NCBI GenBank assembly: GCA_965646165.1
Contig: CBFFYP010000029.1
Span: forward strand, 1 to 45,129
Length of the DNA: 45,129 bases
Source of the DNA: MGBC114844 sp910585855
GTDB lineage: Bacteria; Bacillota; Clostridia; Lachnospirales; Lachnospiraceae
Direction: 5' to 3'
Shown in pieces: positions 1-6,786 of this stretch; the stretch's first letter is position 1; each line of letters begins with the position of its first letter. A program made the position numbers and the translations under genes. The notes beneath the pieces are model-generated. The model was not told the DNA's origin. It was given only the letters and a program-made list of their open reading frames with translations, and did no database searches.

Positions 1-155
1 AGGGCGAATTGCGCCCCGGTTCGTCCGGTTGGATGAACCGAAATCAGAAGCCCTAGACTTTCTTACCGTTTGGAGCGGAGCTGGCAAAGGACAGGAACAA
101 ACCACCTCTGGCGTCCGGTGAAAGCCAATCCTTTCTGGCAGCATCCTATCCTCAC
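1..155 (-). repeat. Family A fold-back repeat, beta-arm copy (A0), truncated by window start
   Basis: Only the end carrying the 5' arm is inside the window, on the minus strand. It starts in the core hairpin (GGGCG-CAATT-CGCCC), passes the conserved block that reads AACCGGACGAACCGG on the element's own strand, and runs through the beta arm to the terminal GGCGTCC near 117. The outer flank (GGTGAAAGCC, then CAGCATCCT) recurs beside copies A1 and A4. No protein is supported here. Confidence 0.85.
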
Positions 156-194
156 TTAGTTTATAGGTTTATCCTGAGAATCTGAAGGGAGGGC

Positions 195-222
195 TGGACA
201 ATCGTTGAGAATGGTGTATAAT
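195..222 (+). promoter_or_regulatory. Probable sigma-A promoter of the chemoreceptor gene
   Basis: TGGACA (195-200) and TATAAT (217-222) are separated by 16 nt. The -10 is perfect and lies 45 nt upstream of the start codon. Confidence 0.55.
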
Positions 223-267
223 TAAATTGTTAATTAATATAAAGTAGGTATAGAAAGTGGAGGTTTT

Positions 268-2088
268 ATGAAGGAGAAAACGGTTACTGGAGCGCAAAAA
301 ACAAAAGGATTTCATAGTTTAACGGTGATGTTGGTTTCTATTATTTGTATTATGGTGTCGATTCCTACGATTGGATTGGCATGTTTGGGTATTTATTACT
401 TGAAACAGTCGATGAATGAATCGGTGGAAGTCTATGAGGAAGCGATAGCAGACGGTTATACTATGGAAATAAAATCTCAGGTACAGGGAGCAATAGCTGT
501 AATACAGAGTTATTATGAGAAAAGCCAGAGAGGTGAAATTACAGAGGAAGAAGCAAAGAAGATGTCGACAGAAGCGGTTCGTGCTATGCGGTATCGGGAG
601 GATGCATCTGGGTATATTTGGATAGATGGGATTGATTATGTGCTGGTGATGCATCCGATTTTAACACAGCAGGAAGGAAGCAATCGTTATGATTTAACGG
701 ATCAAAATGGTGTGAAGGTAACACAAAGTATTGTAAATTCTGCAAAGAGTGGCGGAGGATATAATGAATTTTATTTTACCAAATCGGATGGTGTAACCGT
801 CGCTCCGAAAATTGCTTATACGGAGTTGTTTGAGCCGTGGGGATGGGCAGTTGCTACTGGAAATTATGTGGATGATATGAATGAGAAAATCGACAGCAGA
901 AAGGGGTATATTCAGGAAGAATTTTTAAAGATGCTTCAAATCTATATGATTGCGGCAGTTGTTATGTTGATTACAGCACTGATTATATCTGTGATAAGCG
1001 GATTAAAGATTACAAAAGGAATTAAGCTGGTGGAAGAGCATCTTCATCAAGCAGCTATGGGAAATTTGAATTTTACCGTAAGACCTGCTTTGCTGAGGCG
1101 TGCGGATGAGATTGGAGAGATGGCTCGTTCGTTGGAAAATGTGCGGTGTTCGCTGGCAACTATGCTTGGCAGTGTGGTTCATACAGGAGAAACGTTAAGT
1201 CAGAGCAGTGAAAAGTTTAATGTGAAGTTTGGAGATATTTTAAATAATATTCAAAATACAAATCAGGCACTTGAGGATTTGGCACAGGGAGCAACTAATC
1301 AGTCTAATGAAACAGAAACAGTAAATGAAAAGATTGTGGAGTTGGGCAATGTAATTGAAGTGGAAAAAGACGGAGTACATAAATTGGAAACGGCAGTATC
1401 TGCTATGGCAGAGTATTCTGTAGGGGCTTCAGAGAGTATTAAGGAATTGGATCAGATTACAAAGATGACGATTGAGGCAATCGATGTAGTATCGGAGCAA
1501 ACAAATAAAAATAACGATTCGGCGGCAGATATTAATAAAACAATTGAAATTATCAAAGGATTGGCGGCTCAGACAAATTTACTTTCTTTAAATGCCAGTA
1601 TAGAGGCAGCCAGAGCGGGAGAAGCGGGCAGAGGGTTTGCTGTTGTGGCAGAGGAGATTAGAAATCTTTCGGAGGAGTCTTCGCAAAGTGCGCAGGAGAT
1701 TGAGAGTATTGTAAGGGAATTGGTTGGAAATGTAAAGAGTTCTGTTAATAAGATGAATGAAGTTACCGACAATGTACAGAAACAGCAGCAGTGCTTGGAG
1801 GAAACTAGGACGGCATTTTTGTCTTTAAATAAAGAAGTTACTTTAGTAGAAAAGGTTACAAAAGAGATTGGCAGTCAGACAGATGTTTTGAGTTCTTTAA
1901 AGCAGATTGTAACAGATTCGGTAAATAGTCTGGCTAGTGTGGTGGAAGAAAATGCTGCTTCTACAGAAGAAACCAGTGCCAGTATGATGCTTTTATCTCA
2001 GACAATTGGAGAGTGTACAAAGGATACGCAGGGGCTGGTGGAATTGAGCCGGAAGCAGAATGAACAGGCAAGTAAATTTCAGCTATAA
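268..2088 (+). CDS. Methyl-accepting chemotaxis protein with extracytoplasmic Cache domain
   Basis: Membrane chemoreceptor that would pass ligand binding to the CheA-CheW complex. The 606 residues hold a transmembrane helix at about 18-46, a periplasmic-type single Cache domain at about 60-215 (features such as SGYIWIDG and EPWGWAVATGNYVDD), a second membrane helix at about 225-245, a HAMP linker to about 300, and a coiled-coil signalling domain. The highly conserved hairpin tip (LAAQTNLLSLNASIEAARAG) begins near residue 432. The ATG at 268 is preceded by GGAGG at 258. No other chemotaxis gene is nearby, so this is an orphan receptor, and the ligand cannot be told. A collapsed family B repeat follows 13 nt after the stop codon and probably ends the transcript. 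Confidence 0.95.
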   Translation: MKEKTVTGAQKTKGFHSLTVMLVSIICIMVSIPTIGLACLGIYYLKQSMNESVEVYEEAIADGYTMEIKSQVQGAIAVIQSYYEKSQRGEITEEEAKKMSTEAVRAMRYREDASGYIWIDGIDYVLVMHPILTQQEGSNRYDLTDQNGVKVTQSIVNSAKSGGGYNEFYFTKSDGVTVAPKIAYTELFEPWGWAVATGNYVDDMNEKIDSRKGYIQEEFLKMLQIYMIAAVVMLITALIISVISGLKITKGIKLVEEHLHQAAMGNLNFTVRPALLRRADEIGEMARSLENVRCSLATMLGSVVHTGETLSQSSEKFNVKFGDILNNIQNTNQALEDLAQGATNQSNETETVNEKIVELGNVIEVEKDGVHKLETAVSAMAEYSVGASESIKELDQITKMTIEAIDVVSEQTNKNNDSAADINKTIEIIKGLAAQTNLLSLNASIEAARAGEAGRGFAVVAEEIRNLSEESSQSAQEIESIVRELVGNVKSSVNKMNEVTDNVQKQQQCLEETRTAFLSLNKEVTLVEKVTKEIGSQTDVLSSLKQIVTDSVNSLASVVEENAASTEETSASMMLLSQTIGECTKDTQGLVELSRKQNEQASKFQL

Positions 2089-2101
2089 AAAAGTGGTATG
2101 A

Positions 2102-2172
2102 GGGGAACGCTGGAATCGAAAAGAAGGTCTGCTCCGAATTCGGAGCAGACTTTCCTTCCGATTTTGGCGTCT
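2102..2172 (+). repeat. Collapsed family B element (B0): near-perfect palindrome
   Basis: Both halves are 5'-arm sequences of family B: gaacGCTGGAATCG running into GTCTGCTCCG, then its reverse complement ending in TTTTGGCGTC. They meet at GAATTC, and the usual core of about 95 nt is missing. The stem is about 30 bp with four G-T and two A-C oppositions. It lies directly after the chemoreceptor stop codon and should fold strongly in the transcript. Confidence 0.75.
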
Positions 2173-2197
2173 TTTTCGAGAAGACGAAAATTTTTAT
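2168..2197 (+). terminator. Possible small terminator hairpin
   Basis: CGTCTT (2168-2173) pairs with AAGACG (2181-2186), followed by AAAATTTTTATT. It overlaps the 3' edge of B0, and the two hairpins may act together. Confidence 0.4.
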
Positions 2198-2328
2198 TAT
2201 AAGAAATTTTATAAGGGAATTAGACATGTAGGTCAAGTGAAGAGTAAAAAGTGGGTTTATGGATATTGGGGGAGAGTGTTTGATGTTATGTAAAGTAATA
2301 GGGATTATGGCTGAGGAGGAAAACGGCA

Positions 2329-2754
2329 GTGGTTATTTTTAAGGAGAATGAGTTGGATGTTAAGACGTATCTTGCGCTTCGAAAGGCAGTAAAGTGGAAA
2401 AAACTTTCTTTAAGGCAGGCGGAGCTTGCATTGAAGAATAGTATTTATACGTTGGTTGCATTGGACTGTGGGATACCAGTAGGAATGGGAAGATTGGTTG
2501 GGGATGGTGCGGTTATCTGCTATATTCAGGATTTAATTGTAGTTCCGCAGGCGCAGGCGATGGGAATCGGAGGGCAGTTAGTAGATATGTTGATTGAGTA
2601 TTCGGAATCGATTCGAATAGAGGGAACAGAGATGATGTTGGATCTGATGTGTGCAAAGGGGAGAGAGGAATTTTATAAAAGTCATGGTTTTTTGGCACGT
2701 CCTACGGAAAATCTAGGACCGGGAATGATTCAATACCTAAATGATAAAAGTTAG
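2329..2754 (+). CDS. GNAT family N-acetyltransferase
   Basis: 141-residue single-domain acetyltransferase expected to use acetyl-CoA on an amine substrate that cannot be inferred. The acetyl-CoA pyrophosphate loop is visible as VVPQAQAMGIGGQL at about residues 72-85, followed by the usual helix and a C-terminal strand (FYKSHGF) typical of the fold. Translation starts at a GTG with GAGGAGGA about 9 nt upstream. It stands alone between a collapsed family B palindrome and a family A repeat pair. Confidence 0.85.
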   Translation: MVIFKENELDVKTYLALRKAVKWKKLSLRQAELALKNSIYTLVALDCGIPVGMGRLVGDGAVICYIQDLIVVPQAQAMGIGGQLVDMLIEYSESIRIEGTEMMLDLMCAKGREEFYKSHGFLARPTENLGPGMIQYLNDKS

Positions 2755-2821
2755 GGGAAAAAGACAGATTTCACACTTTGTAAATTTATTCTGTTTCTAT
2801 CTTTTATTTGGCTTTTGGAGA

Positions 2822-3190
2822 TAGGATAGGATACTGTTGATTGGCTTTCACAGGACGCAAGAGGCGGTTTGCTCCTGTCTTTTGCCTGCTCCGCTCCAAA
2901 CGGTAAGAAATTCTAGGACTTCTGATTTCGGTTCATCCAACCGGACGAACCGGGGCGCAATTCGCCCTCACCACAGCCGGAACGAACTGGATGTAAGGAA
3001 GGGTTTTATCAACCATAAAACATCCTCTTTCCTAATATCCGGGCTAAACACGCCCCTTTTTTTTCATACCCTGCATGGAAGCAGGATATGCAAAAAATTC
3101 TAGGTGTTTCCACAGAAGTCCAAGATTTTCTAACCGTTCTCCGAAGTCGCTGGCAAAAGACAGGAGCAAACCGCCTCTCGCTGTTGGTTG
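2822..3190 (+). repeat. Family A fold-back repeat, beta-arm copy (A1)
   Basis: Terminal GGACGC is at 2853. The 5' arm is at 2861-2886 and the 3' arm at 3152-3177; they are perfectly complementary over 26 nt. The core holds GGGGCGCAATTCGCCC (about 2953-2968), GGGCTAAACACGCCCC, and a T-run-flanked hairpin CATACCCTGC/GCAGGATATG. The 5' flank ATACTGTTGATTGGCTTTCA recurs beside A0 and A4. Open frames on both strands cross this repeat but recur only with it and are not called as genes. Confidence 0.9.
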
Positions 3191-3214
3191 GATAGCGATA
3201 GAAATTTTTATTGT

Positions 3215-3605
3215 GGAACAAGTTTTCCGCAAAGGTTAGACACCATTCTTTTTTTTGTTCCGGGGTCAAGAAACAGCCAGATTCGAAAACGGTGGGCAGC
3301 CTGCAGTGACTTTGGAAAAAAGCTAGAAGTTCTTGGACTTCTGCTCGAAAGCCTAAGATTTTTTTCACATCCTGCTTTCATGCAGGGTGTGAAAAAAAAG
3401 GGGCGTGTTTAGCCCGGATAATAGGAAAGTGGCTATTTTATGGCTGGTAAAACTTTTCCTTACACCAATTACGTTTCGGTTAAAATGAGGGCGAATTGCG
3501 CCCCGGTCTGTCTGGTTGGATGTGCCATGATACAGAAGTCTTAGAATTTCTTGCTTTTTGGAAACCGGAACAGCAGGCTGTCCACCGTTTTCGAATCTGG
3601 CGTTC
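3215..3605 (-). repeat. Family A fold-back repeat, alpha-arm copy (A2), inverted partner of A1
   Basis: Minus-strand element. Its arms end at 3277 and 3600, with CCAGATTCGAAAACGG at the base of one and its complement in the other. A tail of about 60 nt (3215-3276, with TTCCGGGGTCAAGAAACAG) faces A1, so the two copies lie tail to tail. The core matches A1. The stretch to malQ (3606-3733) holds TCCAAAAGACTTAT and AAGTTTATAAGTTTATCTTG, which recur beside other A copies. Confidence 0.9.
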
Positions 3606-3733
3606 TCTGGAGTCCTCTGACGTCCTCCCTCTATTTTCCAATTCCAAAAGACTTATGAAAATTTTCTATGATCCGAGTAAACTTACTCCTTTTTTAAGTT
3701 TATAAGTTTATCTTGGGAAAAATAAAAAAACTA

Positions 3734-3786
3734 TTGTAATTGAGGGATTAATTCGTTATAATAAAAGAAAAATGGAAACGATTCAA
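3734..3786 (+). promoter_or_regulatory. malQ promoter with possible CcpA (cre) site
   Basis: TTGTAA (3734-3739), 17-nt spacer, perfect TATAAT (3757-3762). TGGAAACGATTCAA at 3773-3786 is close to the catabolite-responsive element consensus and would lie just inside the transcript. The promoter is well supported; the cre call is tentative because the right half is imperfect. Confidence 0.6.
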
Positions 3787-3799
3787 AAATGGAGGATTT

Positions 3800-5329
3800 A
3801 TGGGAAGTAAAGCAGTAGAGGCAATACGACGAGTACCAAAAAGGGCAGCAGGCATACTGGCGCATCCGACATCTTTTCCATCAGCGTATGGAATTGGGGA
3901 TTTAGGAAGCGGAGCATATCGCTTTATTGATTTTTTAGCTGAGGCAGGGCAAAAAATTTGGCAGGTTCTGCCAATCGGACCAACAGGATTTGGGGATTCA
4001 CCTTATCAGGCATTTTCTTCTTTTGCGGGGCAGCCGCTGTTAATCAGTCCAGAGCGGCTGATAGAAAAACGGCTTTTGGTAGAAGAAGATTTTGTGGGGA
4101 TGCCGAAGTGGGATGTAAGAAAGGTGGATTATGGTATATTAATTCCGTTTAAAACGCATTTATTAAAGCGTGCATATGAATCTTTTCAAGTACTTCCGGA
4201 TCAGGAATTAAAGAAGCAGTTTCAGGAGTTTGAGGAAGAAAATGCTTTTTGGTTGGATGATTATGCTTTATTTATGGCAGGAAAGGATGCACACCATGGA
4301 TGTTCTTGGTTAGAGTGGGAGGATGAATTAAGAGATCCAGATGAGGCGGAAAAAGCAAAATGGACAGAAAAATTATCAGAATCGATAAAATATTATAAAT
4401 TTGTTCAGTTTTTGTTTTTTGAGCAATGGGATGCATTAAGGCGTTATGCAAAAGAGCGTGGAGTTCAAATTGTAGGGGATATTCCGATTTTTGTAGCAAC
4501 GGACAGTGCCGATGTGTGGGCAAATAAAGAACTGTTTCAATTAGACAGCAAAGGTTATCCAACAGTGGTAGCTGGAGTGCCGCCGGATTATTTTAGTGCT
4601 ACAGGGCAGCTTTGGGGAAATCCGCTTTATGACTGGGAAGCGATGAAGCAGCAGGAATACCGCTGGTGGATTTCTCGTGTAAAAATGCAATTAAAGCTGG
4701 TGGATTATCTGCGTATTGATCATTTTCGTGGTTTTGAAACTTATTGGGCAGTGCCTTATGGGGAGCAGACAGCGATTCATGGAGAGTGGAGAAAAGGACC
4801 GGGGAAAGATTTATTTTTTGCGATGCAAAAGGCGTTAGGAGAAGATATTCCGATTTTTGCGGAGGATTTGGGGATTATTACTCCAGAGGTAGAAGAATTA
4901 AGGGATAGTTTTGAACTGCCGGGAATGAAGATTTTACAGTTTGCTTTTGACAATACAGAGGAAAACAATTTTCTTCCTCATTATTATAATAGTAATTGTA
5001 TCTGTTATACAGGGACACATGATAATGATACAACGATTGGGTGGTATCAGAAGGCAAGTGAGGCTTCTAAAAATAAATGTCGGGTCTATATGAATTCTTT
5101 TAGCGGGAAAGAAGAAGATATCTGCTGGGACTTTATACGGACAGCATTGGGAAGTGTGGCGGAGTATGCGATTATTCCGATACAGGATCTTTTATGCAAA
5201 GGAAGCGAAAGCCGAATGAATACGCCTAGTGTGGCGGAAGGAAATTGGGCTTATCGATTGGAAGATTGGGAGTTAAATCAGGAGTTGGCTTGGAGGCTGC
5301 GTGGACTGACACAGCTTTATGGAAGATAG
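3800..5329 (+). CDS. malQ: 4-alpha-glucanotransferase (amylomaltase, GH77)
   Basis: Cytoplasmic enzyme that transfers maltodextrin segments between glucans, supporting maltose and glycogen use. Full length at 509 residues. The GH77 signatures are clear: the N-terminal HPTSFPSAYGIGDLG, the nucleophile Asp307 in DYLRIDHFRGF, the acid/base Glu355 in AEDLG, and the third acidic residue Asp408 in HDNDT. The ATG is preceded by GGAGG at 3790. It has its own sigma-A promoter, and no other glucan gene is adjacent. A family B element starts one base after the stop codon. Confidence 0.97.
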   Translation: MGSKAVEAIRRVPKRAAGILAHPTSFPSAYGIGDLGSGAYRFIDFLAEAGQKIWQVLPIGPTGFGDSPYQAFSSFAGQPLLISPERLIEKRLLVEEDFVGMPKWDVRKVDYGILIPFKTHLLKRAYESFQVLPDQELKKQFQEFEEENAFWLDDYALFMAGKDAHHGCSWLEWEDELRDPDEAEKAKWTEKLSESIKYYKFVQFLFFEQWDALRRYAKERGVQIVGDIPIFVATDSADVWANKELFQLDSKGYPTVVAGVPPDYFSATGQLWGNPLYDWEAMKQQEYRWWISRVKMQLKLVDYLRIDHFRGFETYWAVPYGEQTAIHGEWRKGPGKDLFFAMQKALGEDIPIFAEDLGIITPEVEELRDSFELPGMKILQFAFDNTEENNFLPHYYNSNCICYTGTHDNDTTIGWYQKASEASKNKCRVYMNSFSGKEEDICWDFIRTALGSVAEYAIIPIQDLLCKGSESRMNTPSVAEGNWAYRLEDWELNQELAWRLRGLTQLYGR

Positions 5330-5505
5330 AGGGGGATGCTGGAATCCAAAGGGAGGTCTATTCCGAGTCCGCTTGCGCTCAGCATTTTTTATTTCCTTAT
5401 AACGGATACATAAGACGCTAAAATACAGCAATACAGCGTCTAAGTGCCGACGGGAAATGATGACCCTGCATAGGCCTCCCTTTGGATTCCGGCTGTGTGT
5501 GGCAG
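5330..5505 (+). repeat. Family B fold-back repeat (B1)
   Basis: Arms at 5338-5360 and 5471-5493 pair over 23 nt, with two G-T oppositions and no mismatch. The inner hairpin GACGC/GCGTC (about 5413-5440) has a longer loop than most copies. The core holds the TTATTTCCTTATAACGG insertion variant. The element starts one base after the malQ stop and reads in the same direction. Nothing further is seen from 5506 to the end of plsC. Confidence 0.92.
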
Positions 5506-5588
5506 CCAGAAGGAATGTTGTGGCAGTATTTTGCGTTATGGTTTTAGGATACATAGGATTTTGGGAAAAATTTCTGTTGTAACTTGTT

Positions 5589-6329
5589 TTATAAGCTGGT
5601 ATTTTTCTTTACTGTTTCTGCAATTTGTTCTCTTATCTGTGCTCCTAGAAATTTTTTCTGGGATTTTTCTAATTTTTTTGGTTCAATGGGTTCTAGAAAT
5701 TCTACCACTACTTTTTGGCTTTTTATCCATGGAAAATGATCTTCTAGGATAGAAGAAACATGATTCATACAGACTGGGACGATTGGGCAGCCGGATTTTT
5801 CTGCTATTTTAAAGCTTCCTTCTTTGAATGGCAGCAGCTCGGATTCGTCTGTGCCTTTGCTGCGAGTTCCTTCCGGGAAGATACAGATGGAAGTTCCTTC
5901 TTTTACATAGGAAATTCCGGTTAATATGGTTTGAAGTCCTTGTTTGATATCTTCACGATCTAGAAAAAGACAGTGGATTGCACGCATCCATGTACTTAGA
6001 AATGGGATATGTTCCATTTCTTTTTTTGCGATAAATCCGACCATACCCGGTGCAAGGGTATGAATCAGCAGAATATCAAAGAAACCTCGGTGGTTGCCAA
6101 TATAGAGAACAGCAGTATCTTTTGGGATTCGTTCTCTGCCGATTACGGTGATTTTTGTTCCGGCTGCTGCCTTTAGGATAATGGTGAAGGCTGTTTTGAC
6201 ACAGCAGTTGGCAATTTGCTGTTTTTTTTGCGGATTTTTTCTTCCGATAAGATAAAGAATTCCTGTTATTGGAATACCAAGTAAAAAATAAATAATTAAA
6301 AAGAAAATTGTAAGTATTGTGCGAAACAT
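5589..6329 (-). CDS. plsC: 1-acyl-sn-glycerol-3-phosphate acyltransferase family protein
   Basis: Membrane-associated acyltransferase of the PlsC/LPLAT family, expected to acylate lysophosphatidic acid in phospholipid synthesis. The 246 residues begin with a hydrophobic segment (about 2-30). They carry the catalytic H-x4-D motif (His80-Asp85 in NHRGFFD) and the substrate motif FPEGTRS at about 151-157. Of two closely spaced ATGs I chose 6329, because GGAGG at 6336-6340 directly abuts the upstream ATG at 6335 but sits 6 nt from this one. Substrate identity is inferred from the family. It is divergent from glmS and stands alone. Confidence 0.88.
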   Translation of the reverse strand: MFRTILTIFFLIIYFLLGIPITGILYLIGRKNPQKKQQIANCCVKTAFTIILKAAAGTKITVIGRERIPKDTAVLYIGNHRGFFDILLIHTLAPGMVGFIAKKEMEHIPFLSTWMRAIHCLFLDREDIKQGLQTILTGISYVKEGTSICIFPEGTRSKGTDESELLPFKEGSFKIAEKSGCPIVPVCMNHVSSILEDHFPWIKSQKVVVEFLEPIEPKKLEKSQKKFLGAQIREQIAETVKKNTSL

Positions 6330-6365
6330 AATCATCCTCCATTATTCGATAGAATCCTTTTTTTG

Positions 6366-6394
6366 AGTTTAGCATAAAATTGGAAATTCGTCAA
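6366..6394 (-). promoter_or_regulatory. plsC promoter
   Basis: On the minus strand TTGACG (6394-6389), 17-nt spacer and TAAACT (6371-6366). Its -35 lies only 15 nt from the -35 of the divergent glmS promoter. Confidence 0.6.
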
Positions 6395-6408
6395 ATTTTG
6401 CTCTTTAG

Positions 6409-6437
6409 TTGACAGAGCAGGATTTCCGTGGTAAGAT
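6409..6437 (+). promoter_or_regulatory. glmS promoter
   Basis: Consensus TTGACA (6409-6414), 17-nt spacer and TAAGAT (6432-6437), about 60 nt upstream of the ribozyme. Confidence 0.7.
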
Positions 6438-6494
6438 GCAGAAAGAGTATTTTGGCAGGAGTACTTTAGAAAGGAGATAGATAGAGGGAAAGGG

Positions 6495-6667
6495 AAGACC
6501 TAGCGCCATGTGCCGTTTTATGCGGATAACGAGGAGGAGAGAGAATCGAATATTCGGCGGATGCTCTCCCGTATACTTTGGATGCGTGATATTCTGAAAA
6601 AAGACCAGAGTAATTTGGCAACAGAAAGCAGAATAACCAAAGATGACTGCCAATCATATGATAAAGA
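6495..6667 (+). ncRNA. glmS ribozyme-riboswitch (glucosamine-6-phosphate-activated)
   Basis: The diagnostic blocks are present in order: the cleavage context AGCGCC (cut expected between 6502 and 6503), then AACGAGGAGGAG, ATCGAATATTCGGCGGATG and CTCTCCCG, as in the Bacillus glmS ribozyme core. It precedes glmS and follows a good promoter. GlcN6P binding triggers self-cleavage and mRNA decay, giving feedback control. A weak hairpin (GCTGT/ACAGC then CTTTTTC, about 6690-6714) lies between ribozyme and gene. The 3' limit of the domain is approximate. Confidence 0.92.
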
Positions 6668-6786
6668 AAATAGTAGATTTCTCTGCGCTGTGTAGAATCA
6701 TACAGCCTTTTTCTAGTTGAAATAAGGATTTCAGAGTTTAGAGATAGAGGTATTTTATGGTGCAGATGGGAAGGAAAGGGAAAAAT

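Noticed and set aside
2837..3412. Several open frames of 60-120 codons on both strands within the A1/A2 repeats (also near 26364-26873 and 29177-29549)
   Set aside because: They recur wherever the repeat recurs, on both strands, start without ribosome-binding sites and shift frame between copies. They follow from the repeat, not from a protein.
6757..6786. Upstream in-frame start for glmS
   Set aside because: It would place ten residues before the catalytic Cys, which must be N-terminal after Met removal.
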